NCBI RefSeq assembly: GCF_000235425.2
Contig: NZ_KI912266.1
Location: forward strand, 7,184,720 to 7,248,719
Source: Pseudofrankia saprophytica
GTDB taxonomy: Bacteria; Actinomycetota; Actinomycetes; Frankiales; Frankiaceae
DNA length: 64,000 nt
Reading direction: 5' to 3'
The notes beneath the pieces were generated by a model, which saw only the letters and a list, made by a program, of their open reading frames with translations, was not told where the DNA came from and did no database searches. Positions within the stretch are counted from its first letter, which is position 1; the number at the start of each line of letters is the position of its first letter. Both the position numbers and the translations under genes were made by a program. Below are positions 40,079 through 47,733 of this stretch, piece by piece.

Positions 40079-41167
40079 TCAGAGGCCCAGCGCCGCGGAA
40101 AGATCGTCGACGTTCACCTCGGGCACGGCGGGCACGTCGACCTCCAGCGCGTCGGGGTCGATGCCGAGCATCCAGGCGAGCGTGCCCTTGCCGAGGGTGC
40201 CGGACTCGATGCCGGCGAGGTGCGCTTCCTGAAGCGGGAGCGGGAAGCGGCGGCGCGCGGCGGCGTCCATGCGCAGGGTGATCTCGTCGAAGCTCGCGCC
40301 GACGGCCCAGTGACGTCGCAGCAGGCGTTGGGTGGGCTGACTGGCCCATTCCCGGAGGATGGCCGGCAGCTCACCGTTCAGGGCGTTCAGCCTGCGGGCG
40401 AGCGCATCGATGGACACCCCCCACTGCCACAGGATCTCGGCCAGGCCGGCCGCGTCCAGCGAGTTCCAGTCGATCGAGGCGAGCAGCACGCGCGGAAGGA
40501 GCAGGTCGGCGGCGAACGCGTTCGCCGCCGCCTCGTGCCGGTCACGCTCGGCTTCGGAAATTCCTTGATCGTGGTGAGCGAGCGCGAGGTGGCCCAGTTC
40601 GTGAGCCATCGACCAGTTCTCCCAGAACCAGTTGCCCGTGGCCGGCAGGACGATCACTCGATGCCCACCGAGCGTGAACGAGTACGCGGTGGACAGTTCG
40701 GCGACCCGCACGACGTCGACGCCGAATCGGGCCTCCAGCCGATCCGCGAACGGCCGCACGAAGTCCTCGCCCAGCGCGGCCCGGACCCGGTCGGCGGTGG
40801 CCGGGAGCTGGGAGACAGGTTTCGCCTGGAGGCCGCCCTGGCGATACGTCAGCGCGACGTCGCGCAGCACCTGGTCGTCGGCCTCGCGGTCGGGGACGTC
40901 CCGCCGGCCCGTCTCGTGGTCGAACCGGTGCCGCGCCGCGACCACCAAGCGGTTCGGGTCCGGCTGCCCGGTGATCAGCCAGTGAATGTCGGCGTCCAGC
41001 TCATCGGCCAGCCGAGCCACCTCGATCGAGGAGAAGGCCCGTTTCCCGTTCAGCGCACGCGAGAACGCGTCGGGAGTCATCCCGATCTTCTCCGCGAGAT
41101 CCCGGTGCAGGGCACCAGGGCGGGCGCGCCCGATCAGCTCCAACGCCCGTTCTCCGATGCCGTGCAT
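40079..41167 (-). CDS. XRE helix-turn-helix fused to an ImmA/IrrE-type metallopeptidase
   Basis: 362 residues. Residues about 10-60 form an XRE-type helix-turn-helix (LAEKIGMTPDAFSRALNGKRAFS). The peptidase motif HELGHLALAH lies near 190, and EAAANAFAADLLLP near 213 gives the third zinc ligand, as in ImmA/IrrE (COG2856). ImmA-type proteases cut repressor proteins on stress. The C-terminal part (about 240-362) is a longer all-helical region of unknown role. The start is leaderless: TAGCGT ends 6 bases before ATG 41167 with TTGGGA 18 bases further up. It is the first gene of the operon with the PIN-like protein. Confidence 0.9.
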   Translation of the reverse strand: MHGIGERALELIGRARPGALHRDLAEKIGMTPDAFSRALNGKRAFSSIEVARLADELDADIHWLITGQPDPNRLVVAARHRFDHETGRRDVPDREADDQVLRDVALTYRQGGLQAKPVSQLPATADRVRAALGEDFVRPFADRLEARFGVDVVRVAELSTAYSFTLGGHRVIVLPATGNWFWENWSMAHELGHLALAHHDQGISEAERDRHEAAANAFAADLLLPRVLLASIDWNSLDAAGLAEILWQWGVSIDALARRLNALNGELPAILREWASQPTQRLLRRHWAVGASFDEITLRMDAAARRRFPLPLQEAHLAGIESGTLGKGTLAWMLGIDPDALEVDVPAVPEVNVDDLSAALGL

Positions 41168-41173
41168 GCGACC

Positions 41174-41179
41174 ACGCTA
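41174..41179 (-). promoter_or_regulatory. -10 hexamer for the XRE/ImmA operon
   Basis: TAGCGT on the minus strand ends 6 bases before the ATG; TTGGGA 18 bases upstream is a fair -35. Leaderless start predicted. Confidence 0.5.
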
Positions 41180-41237
41180 CCTGATCGATTGGCAAAATCC
41201 CAAGTCGGACGGTCGGGTTGGCGGTCGGAATGGGAGA

Positions 41238-42173
41238 TCAGGGTTCGACGACGACACGGAAGACGCCCTTGGACCGGTCGCGGGCGGTCTCGAAGGCGGC
41301 GGGCGCCTCGTCGAGCGGGTAGCGGCGCGAGATCAGCAGCTCGGGCAGGGCGGGGCGGGACGCCAGCAGGTCCGCCACCTCGGCGAACTCCCGGCGCCCG
41401 CCGTGGGCGCTGTAGCCGAGCGACGGCCGCAGGGCGACCTCCTTCAGCGCCAGCTGCGAGTGCGGCAGCTTCGCGTCCTCGAGGATGCCTGCGTAGACGA
41501 CCGTCCCGCGCTGCCGGGCCAGCTCGATGGCCCGGTGCAGGGCGCTCTCGCTGCCACCGGTCTCGACGACCACGTCGTAGAGCCCGCGCGGGATGCCGGC
41601 GCCGAGGCGCTCGCGGGCCTCGTGCTGGTGGGGGTGGCGGGCCTCGATCGCGACCTCGTCGGCGCCCAGGGCCTGCGCCGCCGCCGCGGCGAGGATGCCG
41701 ATCGCGCCGGCGCCGACCACGGCCACGCGGGTACCGGGCCCGACGCCGCCGAGACGGCAGGCGTGCCAGGCCACCGAGCCCGGCTCGACCAGGCAGGCGT
41801 CGCGGACCGCGAGCCCGGCGGGCAGCGGCAGGACCGCGCGGCGCGGGGCGCGGAAGTACTCGCTCATCCCGCCGGGCGCCGTCATTCCGAGCGCGCTGTG
41901 CAGCAGGGTGTCGCAGAACTGGTAGTTGCCGTCGTCGCAGTGCGGGCAGTTCCCGCAGCCGGTGATCGCCTCGACGGCGACGGGCGTGCCGTCGGCCAGC
42001 ACGCCGGAGATCTCGTGGCCCGCGACCTGTCGGCTTCCGTAGCGCAGGTACAGGAAGTCCGACGCGCAGATGCTGACCGCCGCCACCTTGATCAGCTCAC
42101 TGTCACCGTCGTCCGCTGGCTCGTCGACCTCGACCACCTCGACGCCCGGCGGCGCGTTGCGTACGGCCTTCAC
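41238..42173 (-). CDS. zinc-dependent medium-chain alcohol dehydrogenase
   Basis: 311 residues, somewhat short for the family. Catalytic ligands are in SICASDFLYL (Cys) near residue 36 and VAGHEISG (His) near 51. The structural zinc loop GCGNCPHCDDGNYQFC near 73-88 has all four Cys. The Rossmann motif is VVGAGAIG near 153. The GTG start overlaps the VOC gene stop (GTGA), showing coupling. It is last in the minus-strand operon of DUF35-thiolase, VOC protein and dehydrogenase, so it may oxidise or reduce the aldehyde or ketone released by the aldolase. Confidence 0.9.
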   Translation of the reverse strand: MKAVRNAPPGVEVVEVDEPADDGDSELIKVAAVSICASDFLYLRYGSRQVAGHEISGVLADGTPVAVEAITGCGNCPHCDDGNYQFCDTLLHSALGMTAPGGMSEYFRAPRRAVLPLPAGLAVRDACLVEPGSVAWHACRLGGVGPGTRVAVVGAGAIGILAAAAAQALGADEVAIEARHPHQHEARERLGAGIPRGLYDVVVETGGSESALHRAIELARQRGTVVYAGILEDAKLPHSQLALKEVALRPSLGYSAHGGRREFAEVADLLASRPALPELLISRRYPLDEAPAAFETARDRSKGVFRVVVEP

Positions 42174-42766
42174 GCGCCCGCCTCCTGGCTGTCCGCCGAC
42201 GACAACGGCGAGGCCGGCCGTTCTGGCGCTGCCGCCGGTGCCGGCGGTGCGGGTGAGGTCGGTGGTGCAGGTGGTGCCGGCGGTACGGGCGGTGCCGCCA
42301 GCAGCACCCGCATGTCCCGCAGCACCGAGCGGTTGACCACCTCGATGCGCAGCCCCGCGCTCGTCGTGTGGTACGCGAACCCGCTCGGGCGCGTCGGCCC
42401 CGCCCCGCAGGTCTCCAGCGGCAGGCCGGCCTCGGTCAGTGCCCGGGACGAGGCGACGAGATCGTCCACGAAGTAGCCGATGTGATGGATCGCGCCGCCA
42501 CGCGAGGGCATCCAGGTCGTGCCCGGCACCTGTTCGATGAGCTCCAGGAGCGGCTCGTCGAGCGAGTAGACCATCCGCAGCAGCACCGTCGTCTCCCCCG
42601 CCGGCGTCCAGACCGCCGTGGGGTGCTCGACCGCCGGCATCCAGCGGTAGCCGGCCAGGCGCGTGAGCTGCTCCATCGACCCGGCGAGGTCCTGGACGAC
42701 GACGCAGGTGTGGTACAGGTCCGCGGCCCTCAGGGGTGACAGGGGTAACGGGCAGGGCTCGTTCAT
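42170..42766 (-). CDS. VOC (glyoxalase-fold) protein with Pro/Ala-rich tail
   Basis: 198 residues. The vicinal-oxygen-chelate fold occupies about residues 15-150: YHTCVVVQDL (His), LLELIEQV (Glu), IHHIGYFVDDL (His), LRIEVVNRSV (Glu), which could bind one metal. The last 45 residues are nearly all Pro, Ala and Ser and are probably unstructured. The protein resembles methylmalonyl-CoA epimerase-type VOC proteins in length and motif spacing, which would suit acyl-CoA breakdown, but this is only pattern. It starts directly after the fused thiolase stop with GGAGG 6 bases upstream and overlaps the next gene. Confidence 0.85.
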   Translation of the reverse strand: MNEPCPLPLSPLRAADLYHTCVVVQDLAGSMEQLTRLAGYRWMPAVEHPTAVWTPAGETTVLLRMVYSLDEPLLELIEQVPGTTWMPSRGGAIHHIGYFVDDLVASSRALTEAGLPLETCGAGPTRPSGFAYHTTSAGLRIEVVNRSVLRDMRVLLAAPPVPPAPPAPPTSPAPPAPAAAPERPASPLSSADSQEAGA

Positions 42767-44479
42767 CTAGGACCTCCGCAGCAGGATGGCGCCGGCCGGG
42801 GCGAGTCCCCCGGTGCTGACGGCGGCGACCGAGCATCCGTCGACCTGGCGGGCCCCACCCTCGCCGCGCAGCTGGACCACCGCCTCGTGGATCATTCCCA
42901 TGCCGTGCGTCCGGCCGGCCGACAGCTGGCCGCCGTGGGTGTTCAGCGCCACGACCCCGTCCTTGAGGGCGATGTTGTGACCACCGGCGACGAAGTCGGC
43001 GGCCTCGCCGATCCCGCAGAATCCCAGGGCCTCCAGCCAGGACAGGCAGTTGAAGGTGAACCCGTCGTACAGCTCGGCCACCTGGACGTCGGCCGGCCGC
43101 AGCGACGTTCGGGACCACAGGTGCGCGGACGGCCCGAGGGTCTGCGGCTCGTGGCTGGTCGTGCTCTGGTGCCACAGGAAGCGCTCGGTGATCTGGGTGC
43201 CGACCGCCTCGACCAGGACGGGCGGCTTGGGGCGGTCCTGGGCCGTCTCCACCGCGGAGACGATGACGGCGAGGCTCGCGTCCATCGGCACGTCACAGTC
43301 GTAGAGCCCGAACGGAGTCGTGATCATCCGGGCGCTCAGGTAGTCGTCCATCGTCATGGGCTCGCGGTAGACGGCGTCGGGATTGAGCGCCGCGTTCGCC
43401 CGCTGGTTGATCGCGATCCAGCCCAGCGCCTCGCGCGTCGCGCCGTAGCGGTGGAAGTAGTTCGAGGCGATCATCGCGAGGTTGAGGGCGACCGAACCGA
43501 CCCCGTAGGGGGCGACGTACCCCTGCGGTCCCGCGACCCGACCGGTCCTGCCGATGCCGTACGGGCTGCCGCCTCCGGGGTTGGCCGCCCGCTGCTGGGC
43601 GGCGTAGGTGGCCTGCCACACCGTCCGGAAGCACAGCACGTGGCGGGCCAGGCCACTCGCGACGGCGAGCATCGCGGCGACGACGGCGCCGCCGGGGCCG
43701 AAGGTCTCCGAGCCGCCGTTGTACCAGGTCGGCCGGATGCCGAGGGCGTCCGCGACCACCATCACGCCGCCCTCGGTGAAACCGCCAATCAGCTCGCCGC
43801 CCGGATAGGTCGACAGCCCGTCGATGTCGGACAGCTCGAGACCCGCGTCGGCGACGGCGGCCTTGGCCGCCGCGACCGCGAGCGTGAGCGGCGGCAGCAT
43901 GAGCCGCCGGCCGACCGGGGACATGCCGATCCCCGTGATCGCCACCCGGTCCTCGAACTTGTCGGCCCGCGCCATCGGCCGCACGTACCGGGCGTGCTCA
44001 CCCGGCGCGATCGGGTCGTCCGGGAGGTCTCCGAACGCCTCGCCATCACCATCGCCGGGCCGGACCGGCGCGAACACCGGTAGCCACACGTCCTCGGCGG
44101 GCTCGAACCGGACGCGCACGCGCTGCCCCACCGCCGCCCCGCCCGGCGGCACGTCCACCAGGTTCGTGACCAGCCGGGCCCTGGGGTCGTCGTCGAGGGC
44201 GACCGAGCCGACGACGAACGGCGGCGGGAAGGCCGGCTCCCACGGCTGGTGGTTGACGGTGACGCCGACCACGGTGCCGAGCCCGCTCACCTCGGCGGCG
44301 CCGAGGCGCTCGGAGTGGCAGTAGCAGCAGACCGGCTGGGGCGGGTGCACCAGCGACGCGCAGTCCTGGCACCGCTGGATCCGCAGGACGCCGTCACGGC
44401 CCGCGGTCCAGTAGAAGCCGTTGAGATCGTCGAGGGCCGGGAATGGCCGGGCGGGCGGAGGGCTCGCGTCGGACGTCAT
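42767..44479 (-). CDS. fused DUF35-thiolase-like protein (candidate retro-aldolase)
   Basis: 570 residues. Residues about 15-150 are DUF35: zinc ribbon CQDC and CCYC near 37-55, then the OB fold (GLGTVVGVTVNHQPW). Residues about 175-570 are a thiolase-like domain (RVAITGIGMSPVG, AAVADAGLELSDIDGL, VAELYDGFTFNCLSWLEALGF, NTHGGQLSAGRTHGMGMIHEAV). The thiolase nucleophile Cys pattern is not evident; the Tyr in ELYDGFT recalls the Ltp2 aldolase, whose partner DUF35 domain is supplied by ChsH2. Here both parts are one chain. It would cleave a beta-hydroxyacyl-CoA side chain. Leaderless start; divergent from the dehydrogenase at 44546. Confidence 0.9.
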   Translation of the reverse strand: MTSDASPPPARPFPALDDLNGFYWTAGRDGVLRIQRCQDCASLVHPPQPVCCYCHSERLGAAEVSGLGTVVGVTVNHQPWEPAFPPPFVVGSVALDDDPRARLVTNLVDVPPGGAAVGQRVRVRFEPAEDVWLPVFAPVRPGDGDGEAFGDLPDDPIAPGEHARYVRPMARADKFEDRVAITGIGMSPVGRRLMLPPLTLAVAAAKAAVADAGLELSDIDGLSTYPGGELIGGFTEGGVMVVADALGIRPTWYNGGSETFGPGGAVVAAMLAVASGLARHVLCFRTVWQATYAAQQRAANPGGGSPYGIGRTGRVAGPQGYVAPYGVGSVALNLAMIASNYFHRYGATREALGWIAINQRANAALNPDAVYREPMTMDDYLSARMITTPFGLYDCDVPMDASLAVIVSAVETAQDRPKPPVLVEAVGTQITERFLWHQSTTSHEPQTLGPSAHLWSRTSLRPADVQVAELYDGFTFNCLSWLEALGFCGIGEAADFVAGGHNIALKDGVVALNTHGGQLSAGRTHGMGMIHEAVVQLRGEGGARQVDGCSVAAVSTGGLAPAGAILLRRS

Positions 44480-44485
44480 GGCCAG

Positions 44486-44491
44486 ATAATA
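44486..44491 (-). promoter_or_regulatory. -10 hexamer for a leaderless DUF35-thiolase transcript
   Basis: TATTAT on the minus strand ends 6 bases before ATG 44479. An A/T-rich run (44486-44497) in high-GC DNA marks the divergent promoter; GCTACTT is directly repeated at 44497-44510. Confidence 0.55.
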
Positions 44492-44545
44492 TATTTGCTA
44501 CTTGCTACTTGAGAAAGTGGCTGGGCCATCCTCGGGAGGTACGCA

Positions 44546-45886
44546 GTGTGGGATTTCGAGACCGAGCCCGAGTTCCAGGAGAAGCTGGACTGGGCGGAGC
44601 AGTTCGTGCGCGAGGAGGTCGAGCCCCTCGACGCGCTGTGGCGGCACAAGGTGTTCGAGCGTCCGGTCGACCCGACGCTGGCCCGCATCGTCGGACCGCT
44701 CAAGCAGCAGGTACGTGACCATGGGCTCTGGGCCTGCCACCTTGGCCCCGAGCTCGGTGGCCCGGGCTACGGACAGGTGAAGCTCGCTCTCCTGAACGAG
44801 CTCATCGGGCGCGCCGCCTGGGGCCCGGTCATCTTCGGCACCGCCGCGCCCGACACCGGCAACGCCGAGATCCTCGCCCACTACGGCACCGACGAGCAGA
44901 AGCGCCTCTACCTGCAGCCGCTGCTGGACGGCGACATCGTCTCGTGCTTCGCCATGACCGAGCCCCAGGGCGGCTCCGACCCGAGGGTCTTCACCACCAC
45001 CGCCGTCCGCGAGGGCGACGAATGGGTGATCAACGGTCTGAAGTTCATGGCCTCGCACGCCAAGTGGGCCGCGTTCTACATCGTCATGACCGTGACGAAC
45101 CACGACGTCGACATCCACCGCGGCGCGTCGATGTTCATCGTGCCGGCCGACACGCCTGGCATCGAGATCGAGCGCAACATGGCGCTGTTCGGCCACGAGC
45201 CGGTCGGTGAGGGCACGCACGGCCTGGTCCGCTTCACCGACGTCCGGGTGCCGGCCGAGAACATCCTCGGCGGCGAGGGGCAGGCCTTCGCCATCAGCCA
45301 GACCCGGCTCGGCGGCGGGCGCATCCACCACGCGATGCGCACCGTGAGCCAGGCCCGCCGGGCGCTGGACATGATGGTCGAGCGGGCGCTGAGCCGCGAG
45401 ACCCGCGGCAGCGTGCTCGCCAAGAAGCAGTCGGTGCAGAACTACATCGCCGACTCCTACGCCGAGCTCATGCAGTTCCGCCTCTTCGTGCTGTACGTGG
45501 CCTGGCGGATCGACAAGCTCAAGGACTACCAGGCCGTGCGGCACGACATCGCCGCGGTGAAGGTGCTCACCCCGCAGGTGATGCACAACATCACCCAGCG
45601 GTCGCTGCAGGTGCACGGCGCCCTGGGGACGACGAGCGACCTGCCGCTGAACGAGTGGTTCTCCGGGTCGATGATCCTGGGCCTCGCCGACGGGCCCAGC
45701 GAGGTGCACCGGCTGACGGTCGCCCGCAAGGTGCTGAGCGAGGGCAAGGCCACCGACGGCCTGTGGCCGACGCAGTGGCTGCCGCTGCGGCAGGAGGCGG
45801 CCCGCAAGAAGTTCGCAGAGTTCCTCGAGCCAGCCGAGTTCCTCGAGCCAGCGGAGCTCCTCGAGCCGCAGGACGCGGGCGCGTGA
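44546..45886 (+). CDS. acyl-CoA dehydrogenase, ACAD10/11-like
   Basis: 446 residues. HLGPELGGPGYGQVKLALLNE near residue 68, AMTEPQGGSDPRVFTT near 137, QTRLGGGRIHHAMRTV near 253, and LQVHGALGTTSDLPLNEW near 355 are typical of the ACAD10/11 branch. The usual catalytic YEGT position reads ADGP (LGLADGPSEVHRL). The gene downstream encodes an APH-type kinase and overlaps the stop, the bacterial split form of ACAD10/11 (kinase plus dehydrogenase). The C-terminus repeats FLEPAE three times (DNA 45821-45874). GTG 44546 has GGGAGG 6 bases upstream. A close paralogue is at 53359-54657. Confidence 0.92.
   Translation: MWDFETEPEFQEKLDWAEQFVREEVEPLDALWRHKVFERPVDPTLARIVGPLKQQVRDHGLWACHLGPELGGPGYGQVKLALLNELIGRAAWGPVIFGTAAPDTGNAEILAHYGTDEQKRLYLQPLLDGDIVSCFAMTEPQGGSDPRVFTTTAVREGDEWVINGLKFMASHAKWAAFYIVMTVTNHDVDIHRGASMFIVPADTPGIEIERNMALFGHEPVGEGTHGLVRFTDVRVPAENILGGEGQAFAISQTRLGGGRIHHAMRTVSQARRALDMMVERALSRETRGSVLAKKQSVQNYIADSYAELMQFRLFVLYVAWRIDKLKDYQAVRHDIAAVKVLTPQVMHNITQRSLQVHGALGTTSDLPLNEWFSGSMILGLADGPSEVHRLTVARKVLSEGKATDGLWPTQWLPLRQEAARKKFAEFLEPAEFLEPAELLEPQDAGA
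45821..45874 (+). repeat. in-frame 18-bp tandem repeat
   Basis: Three 18-bp units encoding FLEPAE, FLEPAE and LLEPQD at the end of the dehydrogenase. The paralogue at 53359 lacks them, so this is a recent expansion. Confidence 0.85.
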
Positions 45887-46926
45887 GTGCGGTCGTGAGC
45901 AGCGCGTCGACCATCGACGTCGACGCGCTGGGAAGCTGGATGGACTCGCGCGACCTGCCGGGACGGGGCCTGCCGGTCGAGGCTCGGCTGCTGTCCGGCG
46001 GGCGGCAGAACGAGATCTTCGAGATCCGGCGGGGCGACTTCGCCGCGGCGCTGCGCAAGCCGCCCGCGGCGGCGCCGGCCGAACGTGACGCCGGGATCCT
46101 GCGGGAGTGGCGCCTCATCGAGGCGCTCACCGGGACCGACGTGCCGGTCGCCGACGCCATCGCCGCCTGCGACGACCCGAGCGTGATCGGCCGCCCCTTC
46201 TACCTGATGGACGTGGTCGACGGCTGGTCGGTGATGAACACGCCGGGCTGGTGGGCGCCGCCGTTCGACACCGACCTCGCCGCCCGCGGCGAGCTGGCGC
46301 ACGAGCTGATCAACGGCATCGTGCTGATGGGCGCGGTCGACTGGAAGGCCCGCGGCCTCGGCGACCTCGGGCGGCCGGACGGCTACCACGACCGGCAGGT
46401 CGAGCGCTGGACCCGCTTCTACCAGCGGATCCGGGCCCGCGAGGTCCCGGGGCTCGACGAGGCGACGGCGTGGCTCGCCAACCACCGGCCGCTCGACTTC
46501 GTGCCGGGCATCATGCACGGCGACTACCAGTTCCCGAACGTCATGTTCCGCCACGGCGCACCCGGGCGGCTCGCGGCGATCCTCGACTGGGAGATGGGCA
46601 CGGTCGGCGACCCGAAGCTGGACGTCGCCTGGGCGCTGCACAGCTGGCCCGAGGACCCCACCGGACCGTCGGACAACGAGTACCTCGTCGGCATGCCGTC
46701 CCGGTCCGCGCTCCTCGCCTTCTACGCCGAACGCTCGGGCCGGCAGGTCGATGACTTCGACTACTACCTGGTACTGGCAAAATGGAAACTCGCGATCGTG
46801 CTGGAGCAGGGCTACCAGCGCGCGAACGGCGATCCGAAGCTCGAGGACTTCGGTGGGTACGTGGTCAAGTACATGCGGGAGGCGGCGGAGATCGCCGAGT
46901 CCAGCGACTACCCAGCGGTGTCGTGA
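45883..46926 (+). CDS. APH-family kinase (ACAD10/11 kinase-like)
   Basis: 347 residues with the aminoglycoside-phosphotransferase fold. The catalytic loop reads IMHGDYQFPNVMF near residue 209 (His-x-Asp-x4-Asn) and the metal-binding ILDWEMGTVGDPKLDVAW follows near 230. N-terminal lysine region: AALRKPP near 57. In animals the same domain is fused to ACAD10/11, and in the levulinate pathway LvaA phosphorylates a 4-hydroxyacyl-CoA before an ACAD-family enzyme removes phosphate. By analogy it may phosphorylate a hydroxyacyl-CoA for the dehydrogenase upstream. The GTG overlaps that gene's stop (GTGA), so equal translation is expected. Resistance to aminoglycosides is unlikely. Confidence 0.88.
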   Translation: MSAVVSSASTIDVDALGSWMDSRDLPGRGLPVEARLLSGGRQNEIFEIRRGDFAAALRKPPAAAPAERDAGILREWRLIEALTGTDVPVADAIAACDDPSVIGRPFYLMDVVDGWSVMNTPGWWAPPFDTDLAARGELAHELINGIVLMGAVDWKARGLGDLGRPDGYHDRQVERWTRFYQRIRAREVPGLDEATAWLANHRPLDFVPGIMHGDYQFPNVMFRHGAPGRLAAILDWEMGTVGDPKLDVAWALHSWPEDPTGPSDNEYLVGMPSRSALLAFYAERSGRQVDDFDYYLVLAKWKLAIVLEQGYQRANGDPKLEDFGGYVVKYMREAAEIAESSDYPAVS

Positions 46927-46984
46927 CGGAGGTGGGGACGGTGCCCGTCACATCTGCCGCGTCGGCTGATCGCGGAAGCGGCCT

Positions 46985-47689
46985 GTGAGCACACGCGACG
47001 TCGACCCGAGTGCGATCCGCAGGTTCGCCTCGGGTCGGCGGGCCTACGGCAACCTCAAGGACGAGGCGGCCGACTTCATCCGGGACGCGATCGTCTCCGG
47101 CGCGTTGCCGCCGCGCAGCAAGGTCGATCAGGACGAGATCGCGGACACTCTCGGGATCAGCCGCGCCCCGGTCCGCGAGGCCCTCATCGAGCTGGCGCAG
47201 AAGGGCTTCGTCGACGCCGTGCCCCGCCGCGGCGCGTTCGTCGCCGACGTCACCGTCGAGGACATCGAGGACCACTACGAGGTGGTGGCGCTGGTCTCGG
47301 GGATGACGGCGAAGCGAGCGGTCAAGAGGTTGACGCCGGTGGAGCTCGCCGAGCTCCGCCGGCTGCACCAGCAGATCGCCACGACCGACGACGTGACCCA
47401 GGTGCAGGCACTCAACCGCCGGTTCTTCCACGTGATCGCGAATGCCGGGAGATCGCCGCGCCTCGACACGATCCTGCGGTTCCTCGGCGGCGCGCTGCAG
47501 GGCAGCTTCTACTTCGACGCGCCCGGGTGGGTGGGCAACGAGGCGACCTACCGGGAGCAGATGCTCGGCGCGATCGAGGCGGGCGACGTGGTGGCGACGG
47601 CGCGGATCAGCGAGGAACACGTGCGTTCCTGCGCCGCCGTCACCACCAGCCACCTGCGCACCCGCGGCTACTGGCCCGACACCACGTAG
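46985..47689 (+). CDS. GntR family regulator (FadR/FCD subfamily)
   Basis: 234 residues. The winged helix lies at about residues 20-80 (DFIRDAIVSGALPPRSKVDQDEIADTLGISRAPVREALIEL, then RRGAFVAD). The C-terminal all-helical FCD domain is present with LNRRFFHVIANAGRS (Asp/His metal-type region is partly degenerate). FCD regulators bind small carboxylates or acyl-CoA. The GTG at 46985 is 58 bases after the kinase gene, so it may be co-transcribed and control the dehydrogenase/kinase pair. No operator was recognised. Confidence 0.9.
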   Translation: MSTRDVDPSAIRRFASGRRAYGNLKDEAADFIRDAIVSGALPPRSKVDQDEIADTLGISRAPVREALIELAQKGFVDAVPRRGAFVADVTVEDIEDHYEVVALVSGMTAKRAVKRLTPVELAELRRLHQQIATTDDVTQVQALNRRFFHVIANAGRSPRLDTILRFLGGALQGSFYFDAPGWVGNEATYREQMLGAIEAGDVVATARISEEHVRSCAAVTTSHLRTRGYWPDTT

Positions 47690-47733
47690 GTCTCCGGCGG
47701 CCGCCGGGCCAGCCGCGGGCGACGCGGGCGACG

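Noticed and set aside
45883-46926. Aminoglycoside resistance kinase
   Set aside because: The fold is of the APH family, but coupling to an acyl-CoA dehydrogenase and the ACAD10/11-like context argue for acyl or hydroxy-acid phosphorylation.
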